The notes: generated by a model not told the origin, from the sequence alone. A stretch of 64,000 nt of DNA from Verrucomicrobiaceae bacterium (GCA_947458455.1 CANGYJ010000016.1:1-64000), one strand, 5' to 3'. Numbered from the stretch's first letter, positions 1 to 8,892 are shown. Program-made: numbers and translations.

Positions 1-38
1 GAGCTAAAGGCGGCCAGCTCCTCAACACGCCTCACCCC

Positions 39-233
39 ATGCACAAAACTACGCTTCTACTCTCCCTCGTTCTGGCCTTCGCCAGCCTGAACAGCTGCAC
101 CACCGCCCAGAACGAAAACGAAGCCGCTCTTGATGCGTCGATGAACGAGTAGGCTCAATTGGAAAACGATCTCGCGCTTGATGAGGCCATGGATGAGCAG
201 GCTGCCCTCGAGCGCTCGCTCAGCCGTCGCTAA
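39..233 (+). pseudogene. Small lipoprotein gene with in-frame TAG
   Basis: An ATG opens a 37-codon frame with a signal peptide and lipobox (SLNSC) that ends at a TAG (150-152). The same frame then stays open for 26 more codons to a TAA at 231-233. The two halves contain an imperfect repeat: ALDASMNE-stop-AQLEND against ALDEAMDE-Q-AALERS. The stop falls exactly where the second copy has Gln, so a single CAG to TAG change would explain it. The original product would be a 64-residue acidic lipoprotein of unknown role. It could now be a 37-residue lipopeptide, a pseudogene, a sequencing error or a suppressed amber. A TAA at 5-7 may end the preceding gene. Confidence 0.5.
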
Positions 234-248
234 GCTTCCCCCTTCCCC

Positions 249-989
249 ATGACTCTGCGCGAACCTGAAATCGTCGAACTGCCCACACCCACTGGCCCGA
301 TGCGCACGATGGTGCTGCGTCCGGCGGCAGCGGGGCGATATCCGGGGCTGCTGTTTCACTCGGAGATTTTTCAGATCACCGGCCCCATCCATCGCACCGC
401 GGCGTTTCTCGCAGGGCACGGCTTTGTCGTGGCCCTGCCGGAGATCTACCATGAGTATCTGCCCGCAGGCACGGTGCTCGCTTATGATCAAGCCGGTTCC
501 GATGTCGGCAATCGGTTGAAGACCGAGAAGCCCGTGGCGGCCTACGACGCGGACAATCGCGCGTTGCTGGACTTCTTGAAGCAGCACGAGGCCTGCACCG
601 GTCGCCTCGGGTCATTCGGACCGTGCATCGGCGGTCATCTCACCTACCGCGCGGCCTTGCAGCCGGATGTCGGTGCTGCGGCCTGCTTTTATCCGACGGA
701 TCTGCACAAGCGCAGCCTCGGCGCAGGCATGAACGACGACTCGCTCGCCCGCGCGGCGGAGATTCGGGGCGAGTTGATGCTCGTGTTTGGTCGCCAAGAC
801 CCGCACGTGCCCGTCGAAGGTCGCGAGCTGATCTACAAGACGCTCACCGCCGCCGGTGTGAACTTCAGCTGGCACGAGGTGAATGCCGCCCACGCCTTCC
901 TCCGCGATGAAGGCCTCCGCTACGACGCCGAACTCGCCCGCCAGATGCTTGGGATGACCGTGGACTTCTTTCGACGGGTGCTTTCTTGA
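249..989 (+). CDS. Dienelactone hydrolase family protein
   Basis: 246-residue alpha/beta hydrolase without a signal peptide, so cytoplasmic. The family hydrolyses dienelactones and other esters with a Cys-His-Asp triad. The likely nucleophile is Cys126 in GPCIGGH (the usual motif is GxCxGG), the acid is Asp184 in GRQDPHVP, and the histidine is His215 in AAHAF. Length is normal for the family. The start lies 15 bases after the lipoprotein frame, so the two may be cotranscribed. The true substrate cannot be read from the sequence; no other aromatic-degradation genes are nearby. Confidence 0.88.
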   Translation: MTLREPEIVELPTPTGPMRTMVLRPAAAGRYPGLLFHSEIFQITGPIHRTAAFLAGHGFVVALPEIYHEYLPAGTVLAYDQAGSDVGNRLKTEKPVAAYDADNRALLDFLKQHEACTGRLGSFGPCIGGHLTYRAALQPDVGAAACFYPTDLHKRSLGAGMNDDSLARAAEIRGELMLVFGRQDPHVPVEGRELIYKTLTAAGVNFSWHEVNAAHAFLRDEGLRYDAELARQMLGMTVDFFRRVLS

Positions 990-1016
990 ACCTGCTGACA
1001 GCTCAAAGGTTCACCC

Positions 1017-1586
1017 TCATTTTGCGTCGGGCAGATGCACTTTGAATTCGTCTTCTAGGCGACCGCTGAACTTCCAGACGCCATCGATCTTCACCAGATC
1101 GTCCACCCCGAGCGTGATCTTTGTCGCGTCGGTCGTGGTGAGATGGATTTCGACATCGCCAAAAACGGGCTGATCCGCCGGAGCATCGTCATCCACATCG
1201 AGTTCGATTTGATCCAGCTTCAGCCCATCCAGCGGGCCAAAGTGCTTGGGCAGCAGCGTGCGCAGTTGCGCGGCACGTTTCAGAGTCGTTTCCAAGTCCC
1301 GGGTCTGGCGCTTGAGCTCGCGTTCCTGTTCCTTCTCCGCATTGAAAGGCTCGGACGAGGTGGCAGCCTCACGCTGCTTTTCCGCCACGCGTGCCTTTGC
1401 CAAGGTCTCCGGCGTATGCCAGCAGGCGCTGAGCGCGGCGTCATCATTCGTCTTCAGCGCAGCGACCATTTTTTCCACCAAGGCCTGCACCTCCGTCGGC
1501 ACGGGCACGTCTTCGGCAGGCAGCAGCGGCGTGATCGCCAAGGAGGCCAGAACAAGAAAGGAGCGGAGGAAAAGCGCGATTTTCAT
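1017..1586 (-). CDS. Hypothetical exported protein
   Basis: 189 residues from the ATG at 1586, chosen because it begins a clean signal peptide (MKIALFLRS, then a hydrophobic run, likely cleaved near LLPA/ED). An upstream in-frame start would add 12 residues before the signal. The mature part has a charged helical segment rich in Lys, Arg and Glu around residues 75-105, then a beta-rich C-terminal half ending in DLVKIDGVWKFSGRLED. That ending resembles NTF2-like or SnoaL-like exported proteins, but I cannot assign a family. Convergent with the dienelactone hydrolase gene. Confidence 0.7.
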   Translation of the reverse strand: MKIALFLRSFLVLASLAITPLLPAEDVPVPTEVQALVEKMVAALKTNDDAALSACWHTPETLAKARVAEKQREAATSSEPFNAEKEQERELKRQTRDLETTLKRAAQLRTLLPKHFGPLDGLKLDQIELDVDDDAPADQPVFGDVEIHLTTTDATKITLGVDDLVKIDGVWKFSGRLEDEFKVHLPDAK

Positions 1587-1843
1587 CGGCCCCATGCAGA
1601 GCTTGCAGCCCTTCGAAGTCAAGCCGCAGGCCTGTGACAGTCATGGCACCGTGAGAAGCGATTCTGTGGCTAAACGAGGTTTCCCTATGGTGACCGAGCT
1701 TCACCTGAGTTTCGACTAACGAACGCTCATCAGACTCTGAACCCAAACCTGATTCATCAAAGGCCTATCTGCGTCGTATCATCGGTTAAAGCTTCATTCT
1801 GCCCCGAGTTTCAAAACCACAGTCTAATTGCCAGAGGCCTCCT

Positions 1844-2308
1844 TCAATCCCACACATACCGCTCGTCCCATTCGATGTGGTGGGCTTGGAGGAAGCGGCG
1901 GTCTTCATCTTGGAAGGTGTGTTTGGCGTGGTGCTCCTCCTGGTTGGCGATGTAGGCGCGGACGTCGTCGGTTTTGGATTCGCTGACGGAGAAGACGCCG
2001 TAGCCGGACTGCCAGTGGAATTTGGCGAGCATGGGATCGCGCTGGGCCTGGTCGATGAGCCAGACGGTGGAGGCGCGTTTCATTTCCTTCACCCAATCCG
2101 CCACGGTGATCGTGCGGGCGAGGCGCATGAGGATGTGAACGTGATCCGCCACACCGCCGACGATCAGCGTCGGGCAATCGAGTCGCGCCGAGATGCCGCC
2201 GAGGTAGCGATGGAGTTCGTCGCGCAGGAGTTTGTCGGTGAGGAAGGCAAAACGATCCTTCGTGGACCACACCGCGTGAATGAGGACGTTCGCGAGGGAT
2301 TGGGGCAT
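1844..2308 (-). CDS. REP-associated tyrosine transposase (RAYT, Y1 family)
   Basis: 154-residue single-strand transposase of the IS200/Y1 superfamily. The HUH motif is His56-Val-His58 in GVADHVHIL and the likely catalytic tyrosine is Tyr119 in VRAYIANQEEHH. These enzymes cut and join at REP hairpins and are thought to spread REP elements around a genome. The gene is single-copy in the window and has no IS ends. An array of REP hairpins starts about 150 bases upstream of its start codon, which is the usual arrangement for a RAYT and its cognate REPs. Length is normal and the frame is intact, so it is probably functional. Confidence 0.9.
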   Translation of the reverse strand: MPQSLANVLIHAVWSTKDRFAFLTDKLLRDELHRYLGGISARLDCPTLIVGGVADHVHILMRLARTITVADWVKEMKRASTVWLIDQAQRDPMLAKFHWQSGYGVFSVSESKTDDVRAYIANQEEHHAKHTFQDEDRRFLQAHHIEWDERYVWD

Positions 2309-2459
2309 GGCGTGAAGCGTAGGGGAAAGGGAGGAAAGCCGTCAACGGTCAAGTGGGTCAAGAAAGGTCAAAAAGACCCCGATGACGTTGATGCACGATG
2401 ACCGGTGATTGGAACGCCACGCAGTCCCGCCTTGTAGGTTTTCGCCCCCATCGGCCATC

Positions 2460-2912
2460 GAACCGCGAAGCGGTTCCATCATGCAGCCCAGGTGTGGACG
2501 CGAAGCGGCCTCTCCTGGGACATGCGGGCCGCACGCCCCGATTCGACATTTGGACCACAACGTGGTCCCGTCATGCAGCCCATGGGTGCCGAGCCTTGGC
2601 GAGGCTCCCTTGGGTTTCGCAAGCCCGCGATTCCCGTCGCATTGAACCGCAACGCGGTTCCGTCATGCAGCCCAAGGGTGCCGAGCCTTGGCGAGGCTCC
2701 CTTGGGGTTCGCGGGCCACACCACCCCCATCCTGTTCCCGGACCGCAACGCGGTCCCGTCAGGTGGCGAGGCGTGGGCGTAGCGACGTTCGCGTGACGGA
2801 ACCTCGATGAGGTTCGTGATCCGGCGGGAGTCGTGGGTGGCGCGGTTCCCAGGAGAGCGCTCGCTGGCGCTCGGCACTCCTGGGCTGCATGATGAAAGCC
2901 CGTTGGGCTTAA
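2460..2912. repeat. REP/BIME-like array next to the RAYT gene
   Basis: Five 17-base hairpins with a 7-bp stem and 3-base loop lie at 2460-2476, 2552-2568, 2644-2660, 2740-2756 and 2799-2815. The stems vary in compensating pairs (GAACCGC/GCGGTTC, GGACCAC/GTGGTCC, GGACCGC/GCGGTCC, GAACCTC/GAGGTTC). The first three are followed by TCATGCAGCCCA. Two units (2579-2614 and 2671-2706) carry an almost identical second nested hairpin with GAGCC/GGCTC inside CCC-GGG arms. At 2849-2895 an inverted copy reads CCCAGGAGAG...CTCCTGGGCTGCATGATG. The stretch between the RAYT and the GIY-YIG-like gene holds no credible protein gene. Confidence 0.88.
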
Positions 2913-3611
2913 TCAAACCTCGCCGATGATCCAACGAACGATTTCCTCGACCTCGGCAGGGTTAGTTATGAACCATTCAGTTCCGGGCGAAGCAGCACCT
3001 TTCCCCCGCAAGACGAGGATATAATGCAATGCCTTCTCCAAAGGATATGCCTGATCTGTCTTGATGATCAAAGCCACCTTTGGCGCTTCCGGCATTGCAG
3101 TGGCACCTTGGGACAATATCCGAACTATAGGGTCGCGTTCGCTCATTCCAACCTTGCAGGGCCAAACCTTTTCACCCTTTGTTTCCGCAGAAGATCGGTA
3201 AGTCGGATAATAGTAAACATAAACACTGTCTTTGCCGACTCCCATCACCTTGTCAGCGGCGGATTGAGGTGCTGATTCTTGCAATTCTTCATCCTCATCT
3301 ACCACTGATTCAGAAATCGAATCTGCGGCAGATGCCACAGCATCCAATTCGCCAGGTTCGCCAGTTAAGCTCCAATACCCGAATTGAGGATTCGATGCTG
3401 AGCCTGCTTCTTTGAGGCGTGACAAAGCCTTTTTGATCGTCGCAGTCGGATTGCTCGAAGCATCGGCATCTCCGCCACGGCTGCGATGCAATTGAACGAC
3501 CTGATCGACAATATCTTGTCGATGAGCCGTCTTTCCGCTGAACAGTTCCAAGATCAAACGTATGGCAGTTGCCGGTGTAAGCGGCAGACCTTGGTATCCA
3601 GGATCGTTCAT
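2913..3611 (-). CDS. GIY-YIG-like (T5orf172/MUG113-type) protein with N-terminal helical domain
   Basis: 232 residues in two parts joined by an acidic linker (about 90-120). The N-terminal part (10-82) looks like a winged-helix fold (TPATAIRLILELF ... SRLKEAG ... FGYWSL). The C-terminal part (129-228) matches the T5orf172 style of GIY-YIG domain: VYVYYYP for GIY, CKVGMS for YIG, then Arg164, Glu192 in LEKALH, and GTEWF. Such domains occur in phage proteins and restriction-like nucleases; the target here is unknown. The DNA is visibly less GC-rich than its neighbours and the gene sits directly against the REP array, both hinting at acquisition. Confidence 0.65.
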   Translation of the reverse strand: MNDPGYQGLPLTPATAIRLILELFSGKTAHRQDIVDQVVQLHRSRGGDADASSNPTATIKKALSRLKEAGSASNPQFGYWSLTGEPGELDAVASAADSISESVVDEDEELQESAPQSAADKVMGVGKDSVYVYYYPTYRSSAETKGEKVWPCKVGMSERDPIVRILSQGATAMPEAPKVALIIKTDQAYPLEKALHYILVLRGKGAASPGTEWFITNPAEVEEIVRWIIGEV

Positions 3612-3633
3612 AAAAATGCCAAGCTCCTTTCGA

Positions 3634-6600
3634 TCACTTCGCCAGCCTCACCAGCAGATCCTTGCTCTCGACGCTTTCGCCGATTTTGATGCAGATCTCG
3701 CTGACGGTGCCGGCACCGGGTGAGGCGACGGCGGCGAACATCTTCATGGCCTCCAGAGTGAGCAGGGTTTCGCCTTCCTTCACTTTTTGACCGACGCTGA
3801 CGGCGATGCTGGCGACCATGCCGGGCATGGGGGCACCGACTTGAGTGGCGTCGGCGGGATCGGCCTTGGTTTTGGTGACGGCGTTTTTGGCGAGCAGCTT
3901 GTTGGTGACCGTCGTATGGCGTGGGTAGCCGTTGAGCTCGAAGATGGCGGTCTGCTGACCGTTGGCGTCGGCCTCGGTCATGTTGAGGAGGCGGACGAAG
4001 AGGGTTTTGCCTTCTTCGAGGCTGATGTGGATCTCTTCTTTGTCCTGGAGGCCGTAGTAATACGCGGGCGTGGGCAGGGCGGCGACGTCGCCGTAGGTCT
4101 TGCGGAAGTCGGCGAACTTCAGGAAGACATCGGGATACATGAGGTAGCTCCACACATCGTCTTCGGTGGGCTTCTTCTTGAGCTTCTGCTCCAGCTCGGC
4201 GCGGACGTCGGCGAGGTTGATCTTGGCGGCGTGGGTGCCGGGGCGGCCTTTGATGCGCTTGCCACCTTTGCCGACGATGGCATCGGCGAGCTTGTTCCAC
4301 TTTTTGCGGCTGTCGGCGGCCTTGTTGGCCTCCATGCCGTAGAAGGGCTCGCCGAGCCAGCCTTCGAACATGCTGGTGACGTCCTTGCTCCACTTCGTGC
4401 CGGTGAGGTTGAAGATGTCGGTGGGCTTCACGCCACGGGCGACGCACTCGATGGCGAGATCACCGACGACTTTGCTCGATGGCGTGACCTTGACGATGTC
4501 GCCGCAGAGCTGGTTCACCTCGGCGTAAGCGTGGGCGATCTCCGGCCAGCGTGGGCCGAGGCCCATGCCGATGGCTTGCTCTTTGAGATTGGTGTATTGG
4601 CCGCCGGGCATCTCGTGGAGATAGACCTCGGCGGTGCCGTAGGGTTCGGCGGTGTCGAAAGGCTTGTAGAAAGCGCGGACGGCAGCCCAGTAGTCGCTGA
4701 ATTCCTGCAGCGCCTCGCTGTCGAGGCCGGTATCGCGCGGCGTGTTTTGCAAAGCGGCGACGATGGAGTTCAGGTTTGGCTGCGAAGTGCCGCCGGACAT
4801 GGAGCCGATGGCGGCATCGACCGCATCGACGCCAGCGATGGCGGCTTCGAGATAGCTGGAGGCGTTCACGCCGCTGGTGTCATGCGTGTGGAAGTGAATC
4901 GGGATGCCGACTTCATCTTTGAGTGCCTTCACGAGCTTCTTCGCCGCAAACGGCCGCACAAGTCCGGCCATGTCTTTGATGCAAAGCATGTGCGCCCCCA
5001 TCTTCTCCAACTCCTTGGCGAGGCGGACGTAGTATTGGAGATCATACTTGTCGCGTTTCGGATCCAGGATGTCGCCCGTGTAGCAGAGGGTGCCTTCGCA
5101 GATGCTGGTGGTGTCTTCACGCACGGCCTGCATGGCGGCGGTGAGGTTTGGCAGGTAATTGAGCGAGTCAAAGATGCGGAAGATGTCCATGCCGTTCTCG
5201 GAGGCATGTTTGATGAAGCCCTTCACCACATTGTCCGGGTAGTTCGTGTAGCCGACGGCGTTCGAACCACGGAAGAGCATCTGGAGCAGGATGTTTGGCA
5301 CCTTGGCGCGGATCTGGCGCAGACGCTCCCACGGATCTTCGCGGAGGAAGCGCATGCTCACGTCAAAGGTGGCACCGCCCCACATTTCGAGGGAGAAAAG
5401 GTTCGGCGTGCGACGTGCCACGGCATCGGCCACGGCCAGCATGTCAAAGGTGCGCATGCGAGTGGCGAGCAGCGACTGATGCGCATCACGCATGGTCGTG
5501 TCGGTGATGAGTAGGCGCTTCTGCTTGGCGACCCAGTCTTTGCAGAACTTCTCTGGCCCCATCTCCGTGAGCAGTTGCTTGGTGCCTTTGGCAGGCTCGG
5601 CGCGATGATCGCTCTTCGGAATGGGCGGTGCAGTGAAGGCCTTGTCGATTTTGTGGCCTTTCGCATGCGGATTGCCGTTCACGATGGTGTCGGCAAGGTA
5701 GCTGAGCAGCTTCGACGCACGGTCTTTGCGAGCGACGAACTTGAGCAAATCCGGGTTGTTATCGATGAAGCGCGTCGTGGCCTGACCCGCCATGAACTCG
5801 GGGTGATGCACCACGTTCATGAGGAACGGGATGTTCGTCTTCACGCCACGGATACGGAACTCACGCAGGCCGCGATCCATGCGGTCGAGCGCCTGCTGAT
5901 AGGTGCGGGCAAAGACGGTCATCTTCACCAGCATCGAGTCGTAATACGGCGTGATGACCGCGTTCGTGGCACCGAGAGCGCCATCGAGTCGGATGCCGAA
6001 GCCACCGGCGCTGCGGTAGGTCAAAATTTTGCCAAAGTCAGGCGTGAAGCCGTTTTCCGGGTCTTCCGTGGTAATGCGGCACTGAATCGCGAAACCACTC
6101 TTCTCGATCTTGTCCTGCGCAGGCAGCGCCAGAGGCTCCGCGTGCATCGCATGGCCCTGAGCGATCAAAATCTGGCTGCGCACGATGTCGATGCCGGTGA
6201 TCTCTTCGGTCACGGTGTGCTCCACCTGAATACGTGGATTCATTTCAATGAAATACCATTCACCCGATTCGTGATCGACAAGGAACTCGACGGTGCCTGC
6301 GTGCGTGTAGTTCACTTCACGCGCTAGTTTGACCGCCGCATCGCAAAGACCATCAATGATCTCCTGCTTCACGCCATAGCTCGGCGCCTGCTCGATGACC
6401 TTCTGGTGACGACGCTGCACCGAGCAGTCGCGTTCATGCAAATGCAGGACCGTGCCGTGTTTATCAGCCAAAATCTGCACTTCGATGTGCTTGGCCTTCC
6501 CGACGAATTTTTCGAGGAAGACGGCTCCATTGCCAAAAGCACGCTCCGCCTCGGTTTGCGCCTCATCGAGCAGTTTTTCGAGGTCTTTGGCCTCACGCAC

Positions 6601-7167
6601 GATGCGCATGCCGCGACCACCACCCCCGAAGGCTGCCTTGATGATCAGCGGGAAGCCGATCTTCTTCGCCGCCGCGATGGCTTCCTTGCGATCACTCACC
6701 GGCTCATCCGTGCCTTCGAGGATCGGCACCTTGATTCGGCGTGCGACTTCGCGTGCCGCCGTTTTATCGCCCATCATGTCGAGGATCTTCGCCTCAGGAC
6801 CGACAAAGATGATCCCCGCATCCGCACAAGCCTGCGCAAACTTGGGATTCTCGCTCAGGAAGCCGTAACCGGGATGGATGGCGTCCACGCCCTTCTCCTT
6901 CGCCAGCGTGACGATGCCTTCGATGTCGAGATAGGCACCGAGCGGCCCCTTGTCCTTGTTCAGCTCATACGCCTCATCCGCCTTGAAGCGATGCGGGCAA
7001 AAGCGGTCCTCCTGCGCATAAATGCCGACGGTTTTCAGTCCGAGTTCCGTCGCCGCCCGCATCACGCGAATGGCGATTTCAGAGCGGTTCGCGACCATCA
7101 ATTTTCGGATCGGGCGAATGGCGGAGCCGGAAATGCGAAAGGCGGTGTCAGCAGGAGTCTTGGGCAT
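3634..7167 (-). CDS. pyc: Pyruvate carboxylase
   Basis: 1177 residues from the ATG at 7167 (MPKTPADTAF); an upstream in-frame start would add 23 residues of low-complexity sequence. Makes oxaloacetate from pyruvate, bicarbonate and ATP in the cytoplasm. Domain order is that of one-chain enzymes: biotin carboxylase (about 20-470, with the Gly-rich loop AAFGGGGRGMR and EMNPRIQVEH), carboxyltransferase (about 555-830, with TTMRDAHQSLLATRMR and HFHTHDTSG), the linker domain, and a biotinyl domain ending the protein with EAMKM, biotin on about Lys1142. Length is normal for the family. Monocistronic as far as I can see. Confidence 0.96.
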   Translation of the reverse strand: MPKTPADTAFRISGSAIRPIRKLMVANRSEIAIRVMRAATELGLKTVGIYAQEDRFCPHRFKADEAYELNKDKGPLGAYLDIEGIVTLAKEKGVDAIHPGYGFLSENPKFAQACADAGIIFVGPEAKILDMMGDKTAAREVARRIKVPILEGTDEPVSDRKEAIAAAKKIGFPLIIKAAFGGGGRGMRIVREAKDLEKLLDEAQTEAERAFGNGAVFLEKFVGKAKHIEVQILADKHGTVLHLHERDCSVQRRHQKVIEQAPSYGVKQEIIDGLCDAAVKLAREVNYTHAGTVEFLVDHESGEWYFIEMNPRIQVEHTVTEEITGIDIVRSQILIAQGHAMHAEPLALPAQDKIEKSGFAIQCRITTEDPENGFTPDFGKILTYRSAGGFGIRLDGALGATNAVITPYYDSMLVKMTVFARTYQQALDRMDRGLREFRIRGVKTNIPFLMNVVHHPEFMAGQATTRFIDNNPDLLKFVARKDRASKLLSYLADTIVNGNPHAKGHKIDKAFTAPPIPKSDHRAEPAKGTKQLLTEMGPEKFCKDWVAKQKRLLITDTTMRDAHQSLLATRMRTFDMLAVADAVARRTPNLFSLEMWGGATFDVSMRFLREDPWERLRQIRAKVPNILLQMLFRGSNAVGYTNYPDNVVKGFIKHASENGMDIFRIFDSLNYLPNLTAAMQAVREDTTSICEGTLCYTGDILDPKRDKYDLQYYVRLAKELEKMGAHMLCIKDMAGLVRPFAAKKLVKALKDEVGIPIHFHTHDTSGVNASSYLEAAIAGVDAVDAAIGSMSGGTSQPNLNSIVAALQNTPRDTGLDSEALQEFSDYWAAVRAFYKPFDTAEPYGTAEVYLHEMPGGQYTNLKEQAIGMGLGPRWPEIAHAYAEVNQLCGDIVKVTPSSKVVGDLAIECVARGVKPTDIFNLTGTKWSKDVTSMFEGWLGEPFYGMEANKAADSRKKWNKLADAIVGKGGKRIKGRPGTHAAKINLADVRAELEQKLKKKPTEDDVWSYLMYPDVFLKFADFRKTYGDVAALPTPAYYYGLQDKEEIHISLEEGKTLFVRLLNMTEADANGQQTAIFELNGYPRHTTVTNKLLAKNAVTKTKADPADATQVGAPMPGMVASIAVSVGQKVKEGETLLTLEAMKMFAAVASPGAGTVSEICIKIGESVESKDLLVRLAK

Positions 7168-7296
7168 GGTAGTAGGTTGGGGAAAAAGCGGCGCACACTC
7201 CCGTGAAAAGCCCCGGAGGCAAGGTGGAGAATGCAAATTGGCGGGAGCAATGCCCCATTTGTCTTCGCCTCACCTCTTCGGGAGAGATTGGATGCC

Positions 7297-7992
7297 TCAG
7301 ACCTCGCTCAAAAGCAGTTTCACCGTCGCAGGCACATCGGCAAAGGACTCGATGGTGCGCCAGGGATTGAGCTCGGCGAGCTGCCCAGCGGAGTAGTCGC
7401 CGGTGGCGACGGCGAGGCATCTGGCACCACAGGCAGCTGCGCAGCGAATGTCCTTTGGGGTATCACCGATGATGATGATTTCGGCCGGGGCATAGGTCGT
7501 GCCCGTGGCCGCCTGCATGCGCTGGGTGGCGATGGGGCCGAGTTGGTTGCGGTCGTGGTGATCGCAGCCGAATCCGCCATCGAGGAAGCGGTCAAAAATG
7601 CCGTGATGGCCGAGCTTGATGGCGGCACCACGGCGAACATTGCCGGTGAGCAGGCCGAGATGCGCGTCTTTCTCCTGACGCAGGCCATTGAGGAGGTCCA
7701 CCACGCCGGGAAGCATGAAACCGCTGAAGTCCGCTGCCTGTAGCCGCCGAGTCAGGTGAGTGAGATACAGATCGAGAAAGCCAAAAACGGCCTCGCGATC
7801 AGGCTCGCGACCTAAATGACCAAAGACATCCATGGCGATGGCGGGATCGGTGGAGCCAGCTAGCTGGAGCGAGGGCAATTGCGTCCGCGAAACGCCAAAA
7901 TACTCCTCCGCCGCATCGAGAATGGCCGAGCCGCCCGCGCCATGGCTATCGATGAGCGTGCCGTCGATGTCGAAGAGGAGGAGTTTAGGCAT
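7297..7992 (-). CDS. HAD-family hydrolase, phosphoglycolate phosphatase-like
   Basis: 231 residues. HAD motif I is FDIDGTLID near the N terminus, motif II is LLTGNVRRG, and motif IV is IIIGDTPKDIRCA, with a four-helix cap between I and II. This pattern fits phosphoglycolate phosphatase (Gph) and beta-phosphoglucomutase-like enzymes; HHDRNQLGP and the TGN in motif II lean towards the Gph branch. Substrate is not certain. Starts about 20 bases downstream of the membrane-protein gene on the same strand, so the two are probably cotranscribed. Confidence 0.85.
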   Translation of the reverse strand: MPKLLLFDIDGTLIDSHGAGGSAILDAAEEYFGVSRTQLPSLQLAGSTDPAIAMDVFGHLGREPDREAVFGFLDLYLTHLTRRLQAADFSGFMLPGVVDLLNGLRQEKDAHLGLLTGNVRRGAAIKLGHHGIFDRFLDGGFGCDHHDRNQLGPIATQRMQAATGTTYAPAEIIIIGDTPKDIRCAAACGARCLAVATGDYSAGQLAELNPWRTIESFADVPATVKLLLSEV

Positions 7993-8013
7993 GTGGCCGA
8001 GTGCGGAGGGAGA

Positions 8014-8589
8014 TCAATGCGGCTTGGCGGCACCAGCGGCAGGTGCATGCGTGGCGGTGCCGGTGTTCGACGGGGCAAATTTGGCCACGAGGAAGGCTCC
8101 ACAGGCGGCCATGACACAGCCGAGGATGAATGGCAGCGGGAGTTTGGACCAGCCGCCTTCCGGTGGATGAACGATCATAGCCGTGATGGTGTTGATAACC
8201 GGGGCACCGGCGAAAACGATGGGCATCACCGCGGCCGCAGCGGCCACACCGAAGCCTCCGCCACCTTTGATAATGGGTGAAGCGGCGGCACCGAGGGCGA
8301 GGACGAGCGTGAGAGCACCGAGAGCTCCGGCGATGCCCGCGATGAGGCTGAGCGGGATGCCGCTGCCGGTATCTCCCGTGAAGCTCATGCTGGAGCCACG
8401 CAATTTCAATACGAGGGCGGCGACGACGCCGATGATGGCGTAGGCGATGCAGACGAAAAGGAAAGCTTTCAGGCCCGCATGCGGGGTCTCAGGCCCCATG
8501 GGCATTTTGGAGCGGGCAGCATGCAGGATGACGCCATAGACGCCCCAGGACAAAACGGTGAGAAGGGCATAGACAAGCCAGGTGGACAT
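8014..8589 (-). CDS. Hypothetical membrane protein, EamA/DMT-like
   Basis: 191 residues from the ATG at 8589, chosen because the first transmembrane helix (WLVYALLTVLSWGVYGVIL) begins right after it. About five helices are visible, with Gly/Ala-rich packing (PLSLIAGIAGALGALTLVLALG), and an Ala/Thr/His-rich tail. The pattern of short helices and the SWGVYGVILH start resemble half of a drug/metabolite transporter of the EamA type, but no diagnostic motif is present. Upstream of and co-oriented with the HAD phosphatase gene. Confidence 0.6.
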   Translation of the reverse strand: MSTWLVYALLTVLSWGVYGVILHAARSKMPMGPETPHAGLKAFLFVCIAYAIIGVVAALVLKLRGSSMSFTGDTGSGIPLSLIAGIAGALGALTLVLALGAAASPIIKGGGGFGVAAAAAVMPIVFAGAPVINTITAMIVHPPEGGWSKLPLPFILGCVMAACGAFLVAKFAPSNTGTATHAPAAGAAKPH

Positions 8590-8769
8590 GATCTTGGATT
8601 TGGGTTGGGAGTTCACGAGAGAGGAGGTGGAGCGGATCTCTTTGGCGAGGAAGGCAGCAGGGTCAAGGCGGGCGGGCACAGGCTTCCAAGAAGACCAGGG
8701 CTTACGCACCAAAATGATCAGGATGAGAGGTTATCGGAGGTCAAAAACGTGCGTTGGATCTTCGTTTTC

Positions 8770-8892
8770 AACGCGAATGAAAAACGAATAACGATCCGAA
8801 TGACCACGAATGACGCGATTCGGTGCATTTGTGGCTATTCGGCTCGTCATTCGGCTCGTCATTCGGCTCGTCATTCGGCTCGGATTCGCGTT
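8770..8892. repeat. CGAATG-type imperfect palindrome with 12-base tandem core
   Basis: The element begins AACGCGAATGAAAA and ends GGATTCGCGTT, so the ends are inverted repeats. The left arm is built from CGAAT words (ACGAATAACG, CCGAATGACCACGAATGA). The right arm has 3.8 head-to-tail copies of ATTCGGCTCGTC (8837-8882), which is the complementary theme. A related element lies at 31585-31678. The rest of the 353-base gap around it holds no gene I can support. Confidence 0.75.

Noticed and set aside
3787-5514. Long open frame (575 codons) on the plus strand inside pyruvate carboxylase
   Set aside because: It is the antisense shadow of pyc in GC-rich DNA; the translation is low-complexity and has no domain.
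8837-8882. Possible CRISPR array
   Set aside because: The 12-base units are head to tail with no spacers, so it is a tandem repeat inside a palindrome.
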